Shown here: one piece after another, positions 28,393-37,900 of the stretch
Layout: every line of letters starts with the position of its first letter
Numbering within the stretch: the first letter of the stretch is position 1
From: Bacteroidales bacterium
Lineage (GTDB): Bacteria > Bacteroidota > Bacteroidia > Bacteroidales > UBA932
Direction: 5' to 3'
Assembly: GCA_017634595.1 (NCBI GenBank)
Contig: JAGBNC010000017.1
Location: forward strand, 53,656-117,655
Length of the DNA: 64,000 nt
Translations under genes and position numbers: made by a program
Notes under the pieces: model-generated
What the model was told of the DNA's origin: nothing
The model's input: only the letters and a program-made list of their open reading frames with translations
The model's database searches: none

Positions 28393-28986
28393 TCAAAGCA
28401 TCTGCAGTGCAGACTTAATTATCTGCTCCACGCTGGCACGAGGATTCGCTTTTAGAATGGCCTGAATAGCTTTGTTGATATTAGGCTTTGAGAACCCGAG
28501 CATCTGCAGTGCACTTGCAGCTTCGTCCGCCGCAGCATTCTTGTCGCTCTGGAACAGAGCTTCTGAACTTGCGCCGTCTCCTTTGACTATCTTATCCTTC
28601 AGCTCCAGGATCATCCTCTGCGCACTCTTCAACCCAATACCCTTGACTGATTTGAGAGCGCTCACATTCTCCGACAGAATAGCATCCCTAAGCTCGTCTG
28701 CAGTCAGAGACGACAGAATCATCCTTGCTGAAGCGGCACCCATACCGGACACACCGGTAATCAAGCGGAACAGTTCCCGCTCTTCTTTGCCGGCAAAACC
28801 ATAATCTACCTGAGTTCCGTCGCGCTGATTGACCTGGCTCTGAATATAGATCGTGGCCTCTGTTTTTCCTTCCAGCGCTTCATAAGTTTGAAGAGAAATC
28901 TCCAGGCAGTATCCAAGTCCATTATTATCCACAACGATACGTGTCGGAGTAAGTTCGGCTATGCGGCCGGAGACGTATTCAAGCAT
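28393..28986 (-). CDS. ruvA: Holliday junction DNA-binding protein RuvA
   Basis: Tetrameric junction-binding partner of RuvB. N-terminal OB-fold domain (MLEYVSGRIAELTPTRIVVDNNGLGY), two helix-hairpin-helix motifs (LFRLITGVSGMGAASARMIL and LKSVKGIGLKSAQRMILEL), and a C-terminal RuvB-contact domain (AASALQMLGFSKPNINKAIQAIL). 197 residues, full length. Convergent with mnmG. A -7 box is found upstream (29013-29020). Confidence 0.96.
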   Translation of the reverse strand: MLEYVSGRIAELTPTRIVVDNNGLGYCLEISLQTYEALEGKTEATIYIQSQVNQRDGTQVDYGFAGKEERELFRLITGVSGMGAASARMILSSLTADELRDAILSENVSALKSVKGIGLKSAQRMILELKDKIVKGDGASSEALFQSDKNAAADEAASALQMLGFSKPNINKAIQAILKANPRASVEQIIKSALQML

Positions 28987-29012
28987 ATACTTAGTCGTTT
29001 AAATATCCATTG

Positions 29013-29020
29013 CAAAAATA
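29013..29020 (-). promoter_or_regulatory. -7 box (TATTTTTG) for ruvA
   Basis: Exact TAnnTTTG on the minus strand, 26 bases before the ruvA ATG at 28986. Confidence 0.45.
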
Positions 29021-29061
29021 CTTATTAATTTCCTAAAACACCTATTCATCGTCTTTTTTAT

Positions 29062-29069
29062 TAACTTTG
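29062..29069 (+). promoter_or_regulatory. -7 box (TAACTTTG) for the epimerase-suf operon
   Basis: Exact TAnnTTTG. A transcript starting near 29074 would carry the entire palindrome B2 in a leader of about 160 bases before the ATG at 29232. Confidence 0.45.
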
Positions 29070-29090
29070 TCCTTACTTATTAAAGTGTAA

Positions 29091-29206
29091 ACAGTCTGCA
29101 GCCTCGCCTCTGACGGCTGTGCCACCCTCGGCACCATAAGAGGGAGGGGCCCACGCAGTGGGTGGGGTCGCGAAGCGACGCCGTCAGAGGCGAGGCTGCA
29201 GACTGT
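29091..29206. repeat. Variable-stem palindrome family B, copy B2
   Basis: Arms 29091-29116 and 29181-29206 are perfectly complementary over 26 bp (outer end ACAGTCTGCAGCC). They enclose a 64-base core homologous to the core of B1 but in the opposite orientation. The core itself contains small inverted repeats (CCCTC/GAGGG, CCCAC/GTGGG, GTCGC/GCGAC). It lies in the leader of the epimerase gene, 25 bases before its ATG. Confidence 0.88.
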
Positions 29207-29231
29207 GTCACCCAGCAATAAACTTTTAGGT

Positions 29232-30356
29232 ATGGACAGAAGACAGTTTATAGGAACTTCTTTAGCTGCGGCAGCGGCCGCAAGCCTGGGAGCATGTTCG
29301 TTTCCTGGAGGCAGGCAAGTGTCGCTGCACCCTGGCAAGATGACCCTCCGGTTCTATCCCTATGAACTAAAACTTGCCCACACATTCACAGTATCGAGCT
29401 ATAGCCGCACCACCACACCGGACGTACAAGTGGAAATAGATTTCGACGGCTATACCGGCTATGGCGAAGCATCCATGCCTCCGTACCTTGGCCATAGCAC
29501 AGAAAGCGTGAGCAGCTTCCTCTCTAAAGTGGACCTCAGTCAGTTCAGCAGCCCATTTATGCTGGAAGATATCATGGAGTATCTCGACTCGCTTTCCGAT
29601 TCGGATGCCCCAGCCAAGGCCGCCATCGATATAGCTCTTCACGATCTTACCGGCAAGATCCTCGGTGCCCCATTGTATCGCATCTGGGGCTACAATCCAG
29701 ACAAGGCAGGCCCTACCACTTTTACCATAGGTATCGACACTGAGGATATCGTACGCGAGAAGACTCTCGAGACCGCAGGCAAGTACAAAATACTAAAGGT
29801 AAAAGTTGGCCTTGACACCGACGAGCAGATGATTCGCGCCATACGCAGCGTCTCCGACCTTCCACTTGCCGTAGATGCCAATCAGGGTTGGAAGGACCGC
29901 AGCAAGGCTCTGGACGAGATATTCTGGCTCAAAGAGCAGGGCGTTGTACTCGTAGAGCAGCCGCTTGCCAAGGAGCGCATCGACGACACTGCATGGCTGA
30001 CCGAACGCAGTCCCCTGCCAATCATCGCCGACGAGGCCGTCCAGCGCCTTAAGGACATCCCCAAGCTCAAAGGGGCCTATTCAGGCATCAACATAAAACT
30101 GATGAAATGCACCGGCCTGCTGGAAGCCCGCAAGATGATTGCTTATGCGCGTGCCGAAGGCATGACGGTTATGTTGGGCTGCATGACGGAGACCTCCTGC
30201 GCTTGCACCGCCGCCGCACATCTGGCACCGGCAGCCGATTTTTGTGATATTGACGGTAATCTATTGATAACTAACGATTTATTTAAAGGCATGATAGTCC
30301 GTGACGGCGATATGGTCCTGCCGCAGGGTCCCGGGCTCGGCCTCACCAAATTATGA
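29232..30356 (+). CDS. Exported dipeptide epimerase (enolase superfamily)
   Basis: Probably interconverts L-Ala-D-Glu and L-Ala-L-Glu, releasing murein peptides for reuse. MDRRQFIGTSLAAAAAASLGAC combines a twin-arginine-like motif with a lipobox, so the protein seems to be a Tat-exported lipoprotein. Enolase-superfamily residues are in place: KVKVG (base Lys), VDANQGW, VEQPL and IADEAV (metal ligands), and MLGCMTETSCACTAAAHLA near the C-terminus. 374 residues. Start ATG at 29232; an upstream frame to 29205 reads through the repeat. Its stop overlaps sufS as ATGA. Confidence 0.88.
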   Translation: MDRRQFIGTSLAAAAAASLGACSFPGGRQVSLHPGKMTLRFYPYELKLAHTFTVSSYSRTTTPDVQVEIDFDGYTGYGEASMPPYLGHSTESVSSFLSKVDLSQFSSPFMLEDIMEYLDSLSDSDAPAKAAIDIALHDLTGKILGAPLYRIWGYNPDKAGPTTFTIGIDTEDIVREKTLETAGKYKILKVKVGLDTDEQMIRAIRSVSDLPLAVDANQGWKDRSKALDEIFWLKEQGVVLVEQPLAKERIDDTAWLTERSPLPIIADEAVQRLKDIPKLKGAYSGINIKLMKCTGLLEARKMIAYARAEGMTVMLGCMTETSCACTAAAHLAPAADFCDIDGNLLITNDLFKGMIVRDGDMVLPQGPGLGLTKL

Positions 30357-31549
30357 ATATCAGAGAGCAGTTCCCGCAGTTGGAACGCAAAGTATATGGC
30401 AAACCGCTGGTTTACCTTGACAATGCAGCCACCTCGCTCAGGCCCCGTAGCGTGATCGAGCGATGGACTGAGATATCGTCCCATTCGACTTCCAACCTTC
30501 ACAGGGCGGTGCATCATATCGCAGCCGAGGCGACGGAAGCCTATGAAGCAGCCCGCGACGCCGTCAGAGATTTCATCAATGCCCCTCAGAGAGAGGAAGT
30601 TATCTTCACCTCCGGCACTACCCATGCCATAAACCTTGCCGCCTGGTCCATTGGCGAGGCGTTCATAGGCGAAGGAGATGAGATCATAGTCGCTGAGAGC
30701 GAGCATCATTCCGACCTTGTGCCCTGGCAGATGCTCTGCCGCCGCAAAAACGCCGTGCTCAAGCGCCTGAAGGTCGATGACAGCGGACACATACTTACGG
30801 ACGCTCTTAAAGAACTCATTACCCCTAGGACCAAGCTGACGTGCGTAGCTCACATCTCCAACGTGCTCGGCCTTATCAATCCTATCTCCGAAATCGCAAG
30901 CCTCTGCCACCGGAACGGCGTGATGCTGTTGGTCGATGGGGCGCAGGGGATTGTTCATCAAAGCGTTGACGTTCAGTCACTTGGCTGCGACTTCTATGCT
31001 TTCTCCGGACACAAGATGTACGGAGCTCCGGGCACCGGCGTGCTCTGGGGGCGAAAGGACCTTCTGGAGCAGATGCCGCCAATGTTCGGCGGCGGCGAGA
31101 TGATAGAGACCGTCAGCTGGAGCGGCAGCACCTGGGCTCCCCTTCCCCGCAAGTTCGAAGCCGGCACGCAGGATATTTCCGCCGTTCCCTGCTTTGTCCA
31201 GGCCATAGAGACCATGAAGCAGATGCCTCAGGACACACAGGTACGTGACTTTGTGTACGAGTCCCTGATGAAAATGGACGACGTTACGCTGTTCGGCACG
31301 ACGGACGATCTGAACGAAAAGGTGCCGCTGTTCTCGATAGCGGTGAAAGGCGCCCACCATGAAGACCTCGCGCTCATACTCGACAAGATGGGAGTGGCTG
31401 TGCGTTCCGGGCAGATGTGCGCCGAGCCTCTGATGGACCGTTTCGGGGTTACAGGCATGCTGCGGGCATCATTTGCCCCCTATAATACTATGAATGAAGC
31501 GGAATATTTCTTATCTTCGCTGCGCAAGGCGATTACGATGCTCAAATGA
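30353..31549 (+). CDS. sufS: Cysteine desulfurase SufS
   Basis: PLP enzyme that takes sulfur from cysteine for Fe-S cluster assembly and hands it to SufE, encoded next. Motifs: KPLVYLDNAATSLRP, TSGTTHAINL, VAESEHHSDLVPWQ, VDGAQGIVHQ, FSGHKMYGAPGTGVLWG (PLP lysine) and the catalytic-Cys loop VRSGQMCAEPL (Cys about residue 350). 398 residues. It overlaps the epimerase stop and the sufE start by 4 bp each, forming one operon. sufBCD are not in this window. Confidence 0.94.
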   Translation: MNIREQFPQLERKVYGKPLVYLDNAATSLRPRSVIERWTEISSHSTSNLHRAVHHIAAEATEAYEAARDAVRDFINAPQREEVIFTSGTTHAINLAAWSIGEAFIGEGDEIIVAESEHHSDLVPWQMLCRRKNAVLKRLKVDDSGHILTDALKELITPRTKLTCVAHISNVLGLINPISEIASLCHRNGVMLLVDGAQGIVHQSVDVQSLGCDFYAFSGHKMYGAPGTGVLWGRKDLLEQMPPMFGGGEMIETVSWSGSTWAPLPRKFEAGTQDISAVPCFVQAIETMKQMPQDTQVRDFVYESLMKMDDVTLFGTTDDLNEKVPLFSIAVKGAHHEDLALILDKMGVAVRSGQMCAEPLMDRFGVTGMLRASFAPYNTMNEAEYFLSSLRKAITMLK

Positions 31550-31956
31550 CTCTTAAGGAAAAACAAGAACAGATAATAGAAGATTTCTCCTTGTACGATG
31601 AGTGGCTGGACAAGTACGAATACCTCATCGAACTGGGCAAGGCTCTGGAGCCTTTCCCCGAGGAGAAGAAAACCGACGACCGTCTTATAAATGGCTGTCA
31701 GTCAAGGGTATGGCTCGACACGCAGATGTCCTCAGGGCGCCTGGTGTTCACCGCCGACAGCGACGCTATCATAACCAAAGGCATCATAAGCCTGCTTATC
31801 AGCGTCTATTCGGACCGTACCCCGGAGGAGATTCTGCAAGACGACTTCTCCTTTCTCGACGCCCTCGGCCTCAAGGAGAACCTGTCTCCGACCAGGGCCA
31901 ATGGACTAGTGTCCATGATAGAAACGATTAGAGCTAAAGCTGCTGAAAATGAATGA
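31546..31956 (+). CDS. sufE: Sulfur acceptor protein SufE
   Basis: Accepts persulfide sulfur from SufS and delivers it to the Fe-S scaffold. 136 residues with the SufE signatures WLDKYEYLIELGKALEPFPE and the acceptor-Cys loop DRLINGCQSRVWLDT, followed by TKGIISLLISVYSDRTPEEI. Start overlaps sufS by 4 bp (ATGA) and the end overlaps the next gene by 8 bp. Complete and canonical. Confidence 0.95.
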   Translation: MTLKEKQEQIIEDFSLYDEWLDKYEYLIELGKALEPFPEEKKTDDRLINGCQSRVWLDTQMSSGRLVFTADSDAIITKGIISLLISVYSDRTPEEILQDDFSFLDALGLKENLSPTRANGLVSMIETIRAKAAENE

Positions 31957-32305
31957 GAAAGAAGTGCTGACCCCGGAAGATGTAAAGGCGTTGGCTCCAT
32001 TGTACGACGACGTGATTCTCTCCCTCAAGCAGGTGTACGATCCGGAGATTCCCGTCAATATCTACGACCTTGGGCTTATCTATGAACTTAACATCAGCAA
32101 AACGCATGATGTGTACATCAAGATGACCTTCACCGCACCCAACTGCCCCATGGCTGACGAGGTGCTCTCAGAGGTTAAAAACAACGTAGAGAGCACTCCT
32201 GGCGTGAGGAGTTGTGAGATAGAGCTCACATTTGAGCCGGTGTGGGACCAGAGCATGCTTTCCGACGAAGCCCGCGTGGCGCTGGGCTGGGACCCCGAGC
32301 TTTAA
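31949..32305 (+). CDS. sufT: SufT-like MIP18/DUF59 Fe-S maturation protein
   Basis: Small protein of the MIP18 (DUF59) family, which assists late Fe-S cluster insertion. The hallmark VYDPEIPVNIYDLGLIYELN and the cysteine loop TFTAPNCPMADEVL are present. 118 residues. Co-translated with sufE, which supports the Fe-S role. The exact targets cannot be told. Followed after 16 bases by a tiny acidic ORF. Confidence 0.9.
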   Translation: MNEKEVLTPEDVKALAPLYDDVILSLKQVYDPEIPVNIYDLGLIYELNISKTHDVYIKMTFTAPNCPMADEVLSEVKNNVESTPGVRSCEIELTFEPVWDQSMLSDEARVALGWDPEL

Positions 32306-32321
32306 GTTAAAAAGATAGATT

Positions 32322-32456
32322 ATGGACACCACCAGCAAGCTTTTGTACTTCCCTCCGGAACCCGAGGAGGTAAATGCTGCTATGGCGGCAATACTCTGTG
32401 CGAGCCCCGACGAGGGCTATGTTGAAGATATCGAAATCGAGGATTGGGTTTACTAG
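32322..32456 (+). CDS. Small acidic peptide (44 aa) coupled to a surface lipoprotein gene
   Basis: ORF of 44 codons beginning MDTTSKLLYFPPEPEEV and ending in an acidic stretch DIEIEDWVY. Its stop directly abuts the ATG of the next lipoprotein frame. It resembles two other tiny ORFs of this window (56430-56552 and 58443-58574): a short N-terminal segment with LY or NY then a proline, a hydrophobic centre containing one cysteine, an EG(Y/G) motif, and an acidic C-terminus with aromatic residues. No signal peptide. Function unknown; coding status is supported by the recurring design and position rather than by homology I can name. Confidence 0.6.
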   Translation: MDTTSKLLYFPPEPEEVNAAMAAILCASPDEGYVEDIEIEDWVY

Positions 32457-32468
32457 ATGGATGCGCTT

Positions 32469-33926
32469 ATGAGAAAGTATTTATTCATGCTTGCAGCGGG
32501 CGCATTAGCCATTTGTGCCTGCACAAGGGAGATCAATGTAGAGACTCCCGTGGAAGAGGGTGAGGAAATGACCTTCACCGCTTATGCCGAAGATTCCGAA
32601 CAGCCTGACACAAAGACTGTTGTGCGTAACCGCACCAAGATTTACTGGAGTGCCAAGGAGCAGGTAAGTCTCTTCTATGGCAACGGTTCCGGCGGCGGTA
32701 CCAAGTTTACATCTACCAACACTTCGCCCAGCGCCGTAGTAGATTTTACCGGTAAGCTTGCGTCAGTCGGCACCGCCAACGGCTCCACTTATTATTGGGG
32801 AATATACCCATACAGCACCGCCAACGCCGTTTCCAGCAACGTAGCCACGCTGTCGGTTCCTGCTTCGCAGACCGCCGTTGCCGGGTCGTTTGCCGCCGGA
32901 TCGTATCCTTCGGTGGCCAAGAGCTTGACCACCGGCCTGCGTTTCTACAATGTCTGCGGCGGCTTGATACTTAAGATTTCCGACACCAGCATTCAGTCCG
33001 TAAGCATCAAAGGCAACAACAATGAGACACTTGCCGGTACCGTCAAGATAGCCTTCAACAGCAGCAACCGACCTGTAGTGCAGAGTGTGATCAGCGCCGC
33101 CAAAGAAGTTACCCTCAAAGCTCCGGCAGCGGGTTTCTCGGCCTCGGCTGAATACTTTGTTGCGTTGCTCCCCTGCACGCTCAGCAAGGGATTCACGCTT
33201 ACCTTTACCAAGAGCTGCGCCACTGCCAGCAAGAGCAGCAGCAGGTCGCAGACTATCAAGCGCTCCGTGTTCGGCAACCTGGGCGTTTGCGACAAGAACA
33301 TCTCGTGGCCCTCAGATACTTCATCGCCAGTCGATCTGGGACTCAGCGTCAAGTGGTCATCCAAGAACCTGGGTGCTTCGTCCGAGTCGTCGCTTGGCTT
33401 CTATTATGCTTGGGGCGAGATTTCCAACAAGTCTTCCTATTCGTGGAACAACTACAGGTATTGCGCAGGCCAGCGTAACTCGCTTACCAAATATTGCTTT
33501 AATAAAGACTTTGGCTACGACTACTTCATCGACAACAAGGATCGTCTGGATCCCGATGACGATGCCGCCCAGTCGCAACTAGGGGGCAATTGGCGTATGC
33601 CTACCCAGCTGGAAGTTATCCAGCTCAAGGAAAACTGTACGTTCACATGGACCACTCAGGGCGGTGTGGCTGGTGTCAAGATAACCGGACCCAGCGGTAA
33701 GAGTATTTTCGTCCCTGTGGCTGGTCATAAGGAGTCCTCGTCGGTTATCAGCGGCAGCACTGATGCCGATTTCTGGAGCGCAACCGGACCTTGGAGCTCA
33801 AGTTCTACCCAGTCATCGGCAATCTATTGCGGTGGCTTCTTGAACAGCAGCAACAAGGTCACATTGGGTTATTTTACAGTGGACCGCTGTTACGGACTAC
33901 AGATACGTCCAGTCAAGGAAAAGTGA
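32469..33926 (+). CDS. Fimbrillin-like surface lipoprotein with C-terminal FISUMP-like domain
   Basis: Predicted lipoprotein (MRKYLFMLAAGALAICACTRE, lipobox AICAC) likely displayed on the cell surface. The N-terminal 250 residues follow the fimbrillin/Mfa2-like pattern (TKTVVRNRTKIYWSAKEQVS, then beta-rich Ser/Thr sequence with VAGSFAAGSYP). After the linker SPVDLGLSVKWSSKNLG comes a domain seen in Bacteroidota and Fibrobacter surface proteins: FYYAWGEIS, GGNWRMPTQLEV, DADFWSATG, YGLQIRPVKE. An ATG at 32457 four codons earlier is possible. Preceded by a tiny acidic ORF; its stop overlaps the GTG of folK. Confidence 0.8.
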   Translation: MRKYLFMLAAGALAICACTREINVETPVEEGEEMTFTAYAEDSEQPDTKTVVRNRTKIYWSAKEQVSLFYGNGSGGGTKFTSTNTSPSAVVDFTGKLASVGTANGSTYYWGIYPYSTANAVSSNVATLSVPASQTAVAGSFAAGSYPSVAKSLTTGLRFYNVCGGLILKISDTSIQSVSIKGNNNETLAGTVKIAFNSSNRPVVQSVISAAKEVTLKAPAAGFSASAEYFVALLPCTLSKGFTLTFTKSCATASKSSSRSQTIKRSVFGNLGVCDKNISWPSDTSSPVDLGLSVKWSSKNLGASSESSLGFYYAWGEISNKSSYSWNNYRYCAGQRNSLTKYCFNKDFGYDYFIDNKDRLDPDDDAAQSQLGGNWRMPTQLEVIQLKENCTFTWTTQGGVAGVKITGPSGKSIFVPVAGHKESSSVISGSTDADFWSATGPWSSSSTQSSAIYCGGFLNSSNKVTLGYFTVDRCYGLQIRPVKEK

Positions 33927-34351
33927 GACTGCAGGAACTATATCTTTTGCTCGGTACCAATATGGGCGACCGGGCTTCCAACATAGCTACGGCGCTGGAG
34001 GCCCTTGACGGGGCTTTCAGCGGCCGGCGTTTGCGGATGTCTCCTGTCATGGAGACCGAAGCCTGCGGCTTCAGCGGACCTCCGTTCCTCAATGCAGTGG
34101 TGGTGTACAGCAGCGCCCGTCGGCCGGAAACCATCTTGCGTATTATCAAGCGCATAGAGCGCTCCATGGGGCGTACCGACCCTCCGGAGTACGACGCTGC
34201 AGGCCGGCGCGTCTATCACGACAGGATCATTGATATTGACATATTGTTCTACGGGGAACACTTCGTCCACACTCCCGACCTTACTATTCCCCACCCCCAG
34301 GTCGAGACCCGCCCCTTTGTAAAAAAACTGCTTACAGCGGTGCAAGATTGA
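33923..34351 (+). CDS. folK: 2-amino-4-hydroxy-6-hydroxymethyldihydropteridine pyrophosphokinase
   Basis: Folate pathway enzyme that pyrophosphorylates 6-hydroxymethyl-dihydropterin. Motifs: YLLLGTNMGDRASNI at the N-terminus, GPPFLNAVVVY, RRVYHDRIIDIDILFYG (metal-binding Asp pair) and LTIPHPQVETRPFV. The 142-residue length is normal. The only start that suits the conserved N-terminus is the GTG at 33923, which overlaps the lipoprotein's TGA (GTGA), so it depends on translational coupling to an unrelated surface-protein gene. An upstream in-frame ATG at 33791 would lie deep inside that gene. Confidence 0.9.
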   Translation: MRLQELYLLLGTNMGDRASNIATALEALDGAFSGRRLRMSPVMETEACGFSGPPFLNAVVVYSSARRPETILRIIKRIERSMGRTDPPEYDAAGRRVYHDRIIDIDILFYGEHFVHTPDLTIPHPQVETRPFVKKLLTAVQD

Positions 34352-34387
34352 GCATAATGGTGTATTTATTTCTAAAAAACACTGATT

Positions 34388-34819
34388 ATGAAAAAGCAAT
34401 TACTTGTTCTCTTATGTCTCTTTGCTACTCTTTGTAGCTGCACCAAAGTTCAGTATGATATCATCAACGGGCCCACATTGAGCGGATCGATTTCTGAAAA
34501 GGAATGGTCGGATATTGATATAACCAATGGGGAGTGGCACTCAGGATCAGATTGTTACGTTCTGAGCAATAGCGGAAGATGGGAGAGTGGTAAACTTGGT
34601 GACGGATCGGGAGTCAAGTATAATTTCTCTGACGATTCCACAGTGTCTGTAACTAATCAGGACAAGGTTAGTGAGACTGTAGCATGGTCTTTTGACGCTG
34701 CCTCGTCTGTGCTAACTATCGGTAAAACTAAGCATAAAGTGATAGGCGTCGAAAAGGACAAGCTATATTTGGACTATAAAAACAACCACGAAAGAATAAT
34801 CATCCTTTCGCGGCTATAG
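34388..34819 (+). CDS. Small lipoprotein of unknown function (lipocalin-like beta pattern)
   Basis: 143 residues: MKKQLLVLLCLFATLCSCTK is a clear lipoprotein signal (LCSC). The mature part alternates beta strands: LSGSISEKEW, GEWHSGSDCY, VKYNFSDDSTVSV, ETVAWSFDAASSVLTIG, KHKVIGVEKDKLYLDYK. This resembles the 'lipocalin-like' hypothetical lipoproteins of Bacteroidota, but I cannot name a family with confidence. Base composition is lower in G+C than folK before it and dnaE after it. Probably expressed from its own promoter or read through from folK (36 bp gap). 34820-34911 holds only the dnaE promoter. Confidence 0.7.
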   Translation: MKKQLLVLLCLFATLCSCTKVQYDIINGPTLSGSISEKEWSDIDITNGEWHSGSDCYVLSNSGRWESGKLGDGSGVKYNFSDDSTVSVTNQDKVSETVAWSFDAASSVLTIGKTKHKVIGVEKDKLYLDYKNNHERIIILSRL

Positions 34820-34899
34820 ATAACATCTACCAAGAAATATAGTCATTAGCTTTAACAAAAGCAACTGGATTTTGTGGCCGAAGATATCAATTATTCTCG

Positions 34900-34907
34900 T
34901 ATCTTTG
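34900..34907 (+). promoter_or_regulatory. -7 box (TATCTTTG) for dnaE
   Basis: Exact TAnnTTTG ending 4 bases before the dnaE ATG (34912). The transcript would begin at or next to the start codon, i.e. leaderless. A TTTG lies at 34871, further than the usual -33 spacing. Confidence 0.55.
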
Positions 34908-34911
34908 TGCT

Positions 34912-37900
34912 ATGGCTTTTGTTCATCTGCACGTTCACACCCAGTACTCGATACTGGACGGTCTGTCCGACATAAAAACACTTTTCGCCAGGGCCCGCGA
35001 GCTCGGCATGCCCGCCATTGCCATTACCGATCACGGCAACATGTACGGCGTGAAGGAGTTTCTCAAGTGGGCTTGGGACAAGTCCAATCTCGGACCGGAC
35101 GGGCAGCCCATAGTCAAGCCTCTGGTGGGCTGTGAGGTGTATGTGACCCGCCACTACGACAACCGCCTTAAAGACAACGAACACAAGAACTACTACCATC
35201 TCATCCTCCTGGCCAAGAACTACAACGGCTACAAGAACCTGATGAAGATTTGCTCCGAGGGCTTTATCGACGGGTTCTACTACAAGCCGCGCGTGACCCA
35301 CGAGACGCTTGAGAAGTACCATGAAGACTTGATATGCAGCTCGGCCTGCCTCGCCGGCGAGATATCCCGCAACCTTATGGCGGGCGACTACGACGGCGCG
35401 CGCAAGGCAGCCCAATGGCACAGGAGCGTGTTCGGCGATGATTACTACCTGGAGGTGATGCTGCACAAGACGGAGGTGGAAGGCCTCGCCCCAGAAGTAT
35501 ACGACAAGATATACGACGTGTATCGCAATCAGGTGCTGGTCAACGAAGGCATATTCAAGCTGTCCGAGGAGCTGGGCATAAAGGTGGTGGCTACCAATGA
35601 CGCCCACTTTATCAAGCGTGAAGACGGACCTGTACACGACAGGCTTATCTGCCTGACTACCAATGCCAATGTGAGCGATCCCGGGCGCCTGCGCTATACC
35701 CAGCAGGAGTTTATCAAGAGCGAGGAAGAGATGGCCGCCTTGTTCCCCGACCATCCCGAAGTCCTGGCCAACACCCTTGAGGTGGCGGACAAGATCGAGG
35801 CGTACAAGATAGACCGCCCGCACGTGCTGCCCAAATACGAGATAGACCCTGACTTCCTTGCCATCATCGACTCCAAGATGGAGCAGTACAAAGACATCAT
35901 CGACGAGGGCCGTTATGACGAGCGCAAGGAGTACCGCGGCGACGAGTTCTGCCGCTCCGTGGCCTACCTCTGCGAGCTGACCTACCGGGGGGCTCACAAG
36001 CGCTACGGCGACACCCTCACCGACGAGCAGGGCGAGCGCATCAGCTTCGAGCTTAAGACCATCAGCAAGATGGGTTTCCCGGACTACTTCCTTATTGTAC
36101 AGGACTACATTGCAGCCTCGCGCGCTCATGGCTACATGGTCGGTCCGGGGCGAGGCTCGGCGGCTGGTTCGGTGGTGGCTTACTGCCTTGGAATCACCAA
36201 TTTGGACCCTATCAAATACAACCTCCTGTTCGAGCGTTTCCTCAATCCCGACCGTATATCCATGCCTGATATCGACGTGGACTTCGAGAACCTGGCCGAC
36301 GCTCACGAATATGTAGAGAAGACTTACGGGCTGGACCACGTGTCGCGAGTGATTACCTTCGGCACCATGGCCGCCAAGAGCGCCATTAAGGACGTGGCCC
36401 GCATCAGCGAGGTGAGCATCGAAGAGTCAAACCGCTTGTCCAAGATGGTGCCCGACCGCCTCAGCGAGAAAGTTGAGAAAAAATATCCCTTCAACCCCAA
36501 GCTGGACGAGCTCAAGCCCGGTTTTAAAGTGATAGAGGAGGACGGCAAGACCTTCCAGAAGGGCATGGAAGACACCGACGTCAAGATCAACCTGGCCAAC
36601 TGCTACAGGCTGGTGCCGGAGTTCCGCAACGAGCTTGAGAACGGCCCCGAGATCAACAAGGAGGTCCTCTACTACGCCCAGAAGCTGGAGGGATGCATAC
36701 GCCAGGTGGGCGTACATGCCTGCGCTACCATCATCGGCCGCGGCAACCTTACCGATTATATCCCTATCTGCCTTTCAAAGGACAAGGAGACTGGCAAGGA
36801 CGTGTGGACATCGCAGTTCGACGGGCACTACATCGAAGATGTGGGCATGCTCAAGATGGACTTCCTGGGCCTCATCACCCTGTCCATTATACATGAGACT
36901 CTGCGCAACATCAAGCGGCGTCACGGCATCGACATTGACATAGAAGCAATTGACATTGCCGACAAGCCCACGCTTGACCTCTACGGCAGGGGCGACACTA
37001 CCGTGGTGTTCCAGTTTGAATCCGAGGGCATGAAGAGCTGGCTGCAGCGCCTCAAGCCCGAGCGTTTCGAGGACCTGATTGCTATGAACGCCCTTTACCG
37101 GCCGGGTCCTATGGACTACATTCCCGACTTCGTTGACCGTAAGCAGGGGGTACAGAAGATAGAATATGACCTGCCGGAGATGGAGGAGTTCCTTTCCGAG
37201 ACCTACGGCATCACTGTCTATCAGGAGCAGGTGATGCTTCTGAGCCGCAAGCTGGCGGGCTTCACCAAGGGCGAGGCCGACCGCCTGCGTAAGGCCATGG
37301 GTAAGAAGAAGATCAGCGAGATGATGGTCCTGAAGGACAAGTTCATGAGCCAGGGGCAGGCCAACGGTCACCCGGAGAAGACTCTGGACAAGATCTGGAA
37401 GGACTGGGAGAAGTTTGCCCAGTACGCATTCAATAAGTCGCACGCTACCTGTTATGCCTGGGTCAGCTATCAGACCGGGTGGCTCAAATGCCACTATACT
37501 GCCGAGTTCCTGGCGGCCAATCTGTCCTGCAATCTGTCCAACATGGACGAGATCAAGAAGATCATGGCAGACTGCAAGCTCCACGGTATCAAGGTGCTAA
37601 GTCCTGATGTGAACGAGTCGGAGGCGGGGTTCACGGTCAACAAGGAAGGCAACATACGCTTCGGCCTGGGAGGCCTCAAGAGTTTCGGTTCCAATGTGGT
37701 GGACGCTATTGTGGCTGAAAGGGCCGCAAACGGGCCTTTTTCGGACGTATATAACTTCGTGGAGAGAATGGCCGAGCGCAGTGCCAAGGACTCTAAAAAC
37801 GTGGTTATAACGGCTAAATCGATAGAAATCCTAGCTCTTGCCGGAGCTTTCGATTCATTTGGCTACAAGCGGAGCCAGTTTTTTGCCTCGGTGGCGGGCG

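Noticed and set aside
34891-36339. 482-codon minus-strand open frame opposite dnaE
   Set aside because: Shadow of a G+C-rich real gene; Val/His-rich composition typical of antisense reading.
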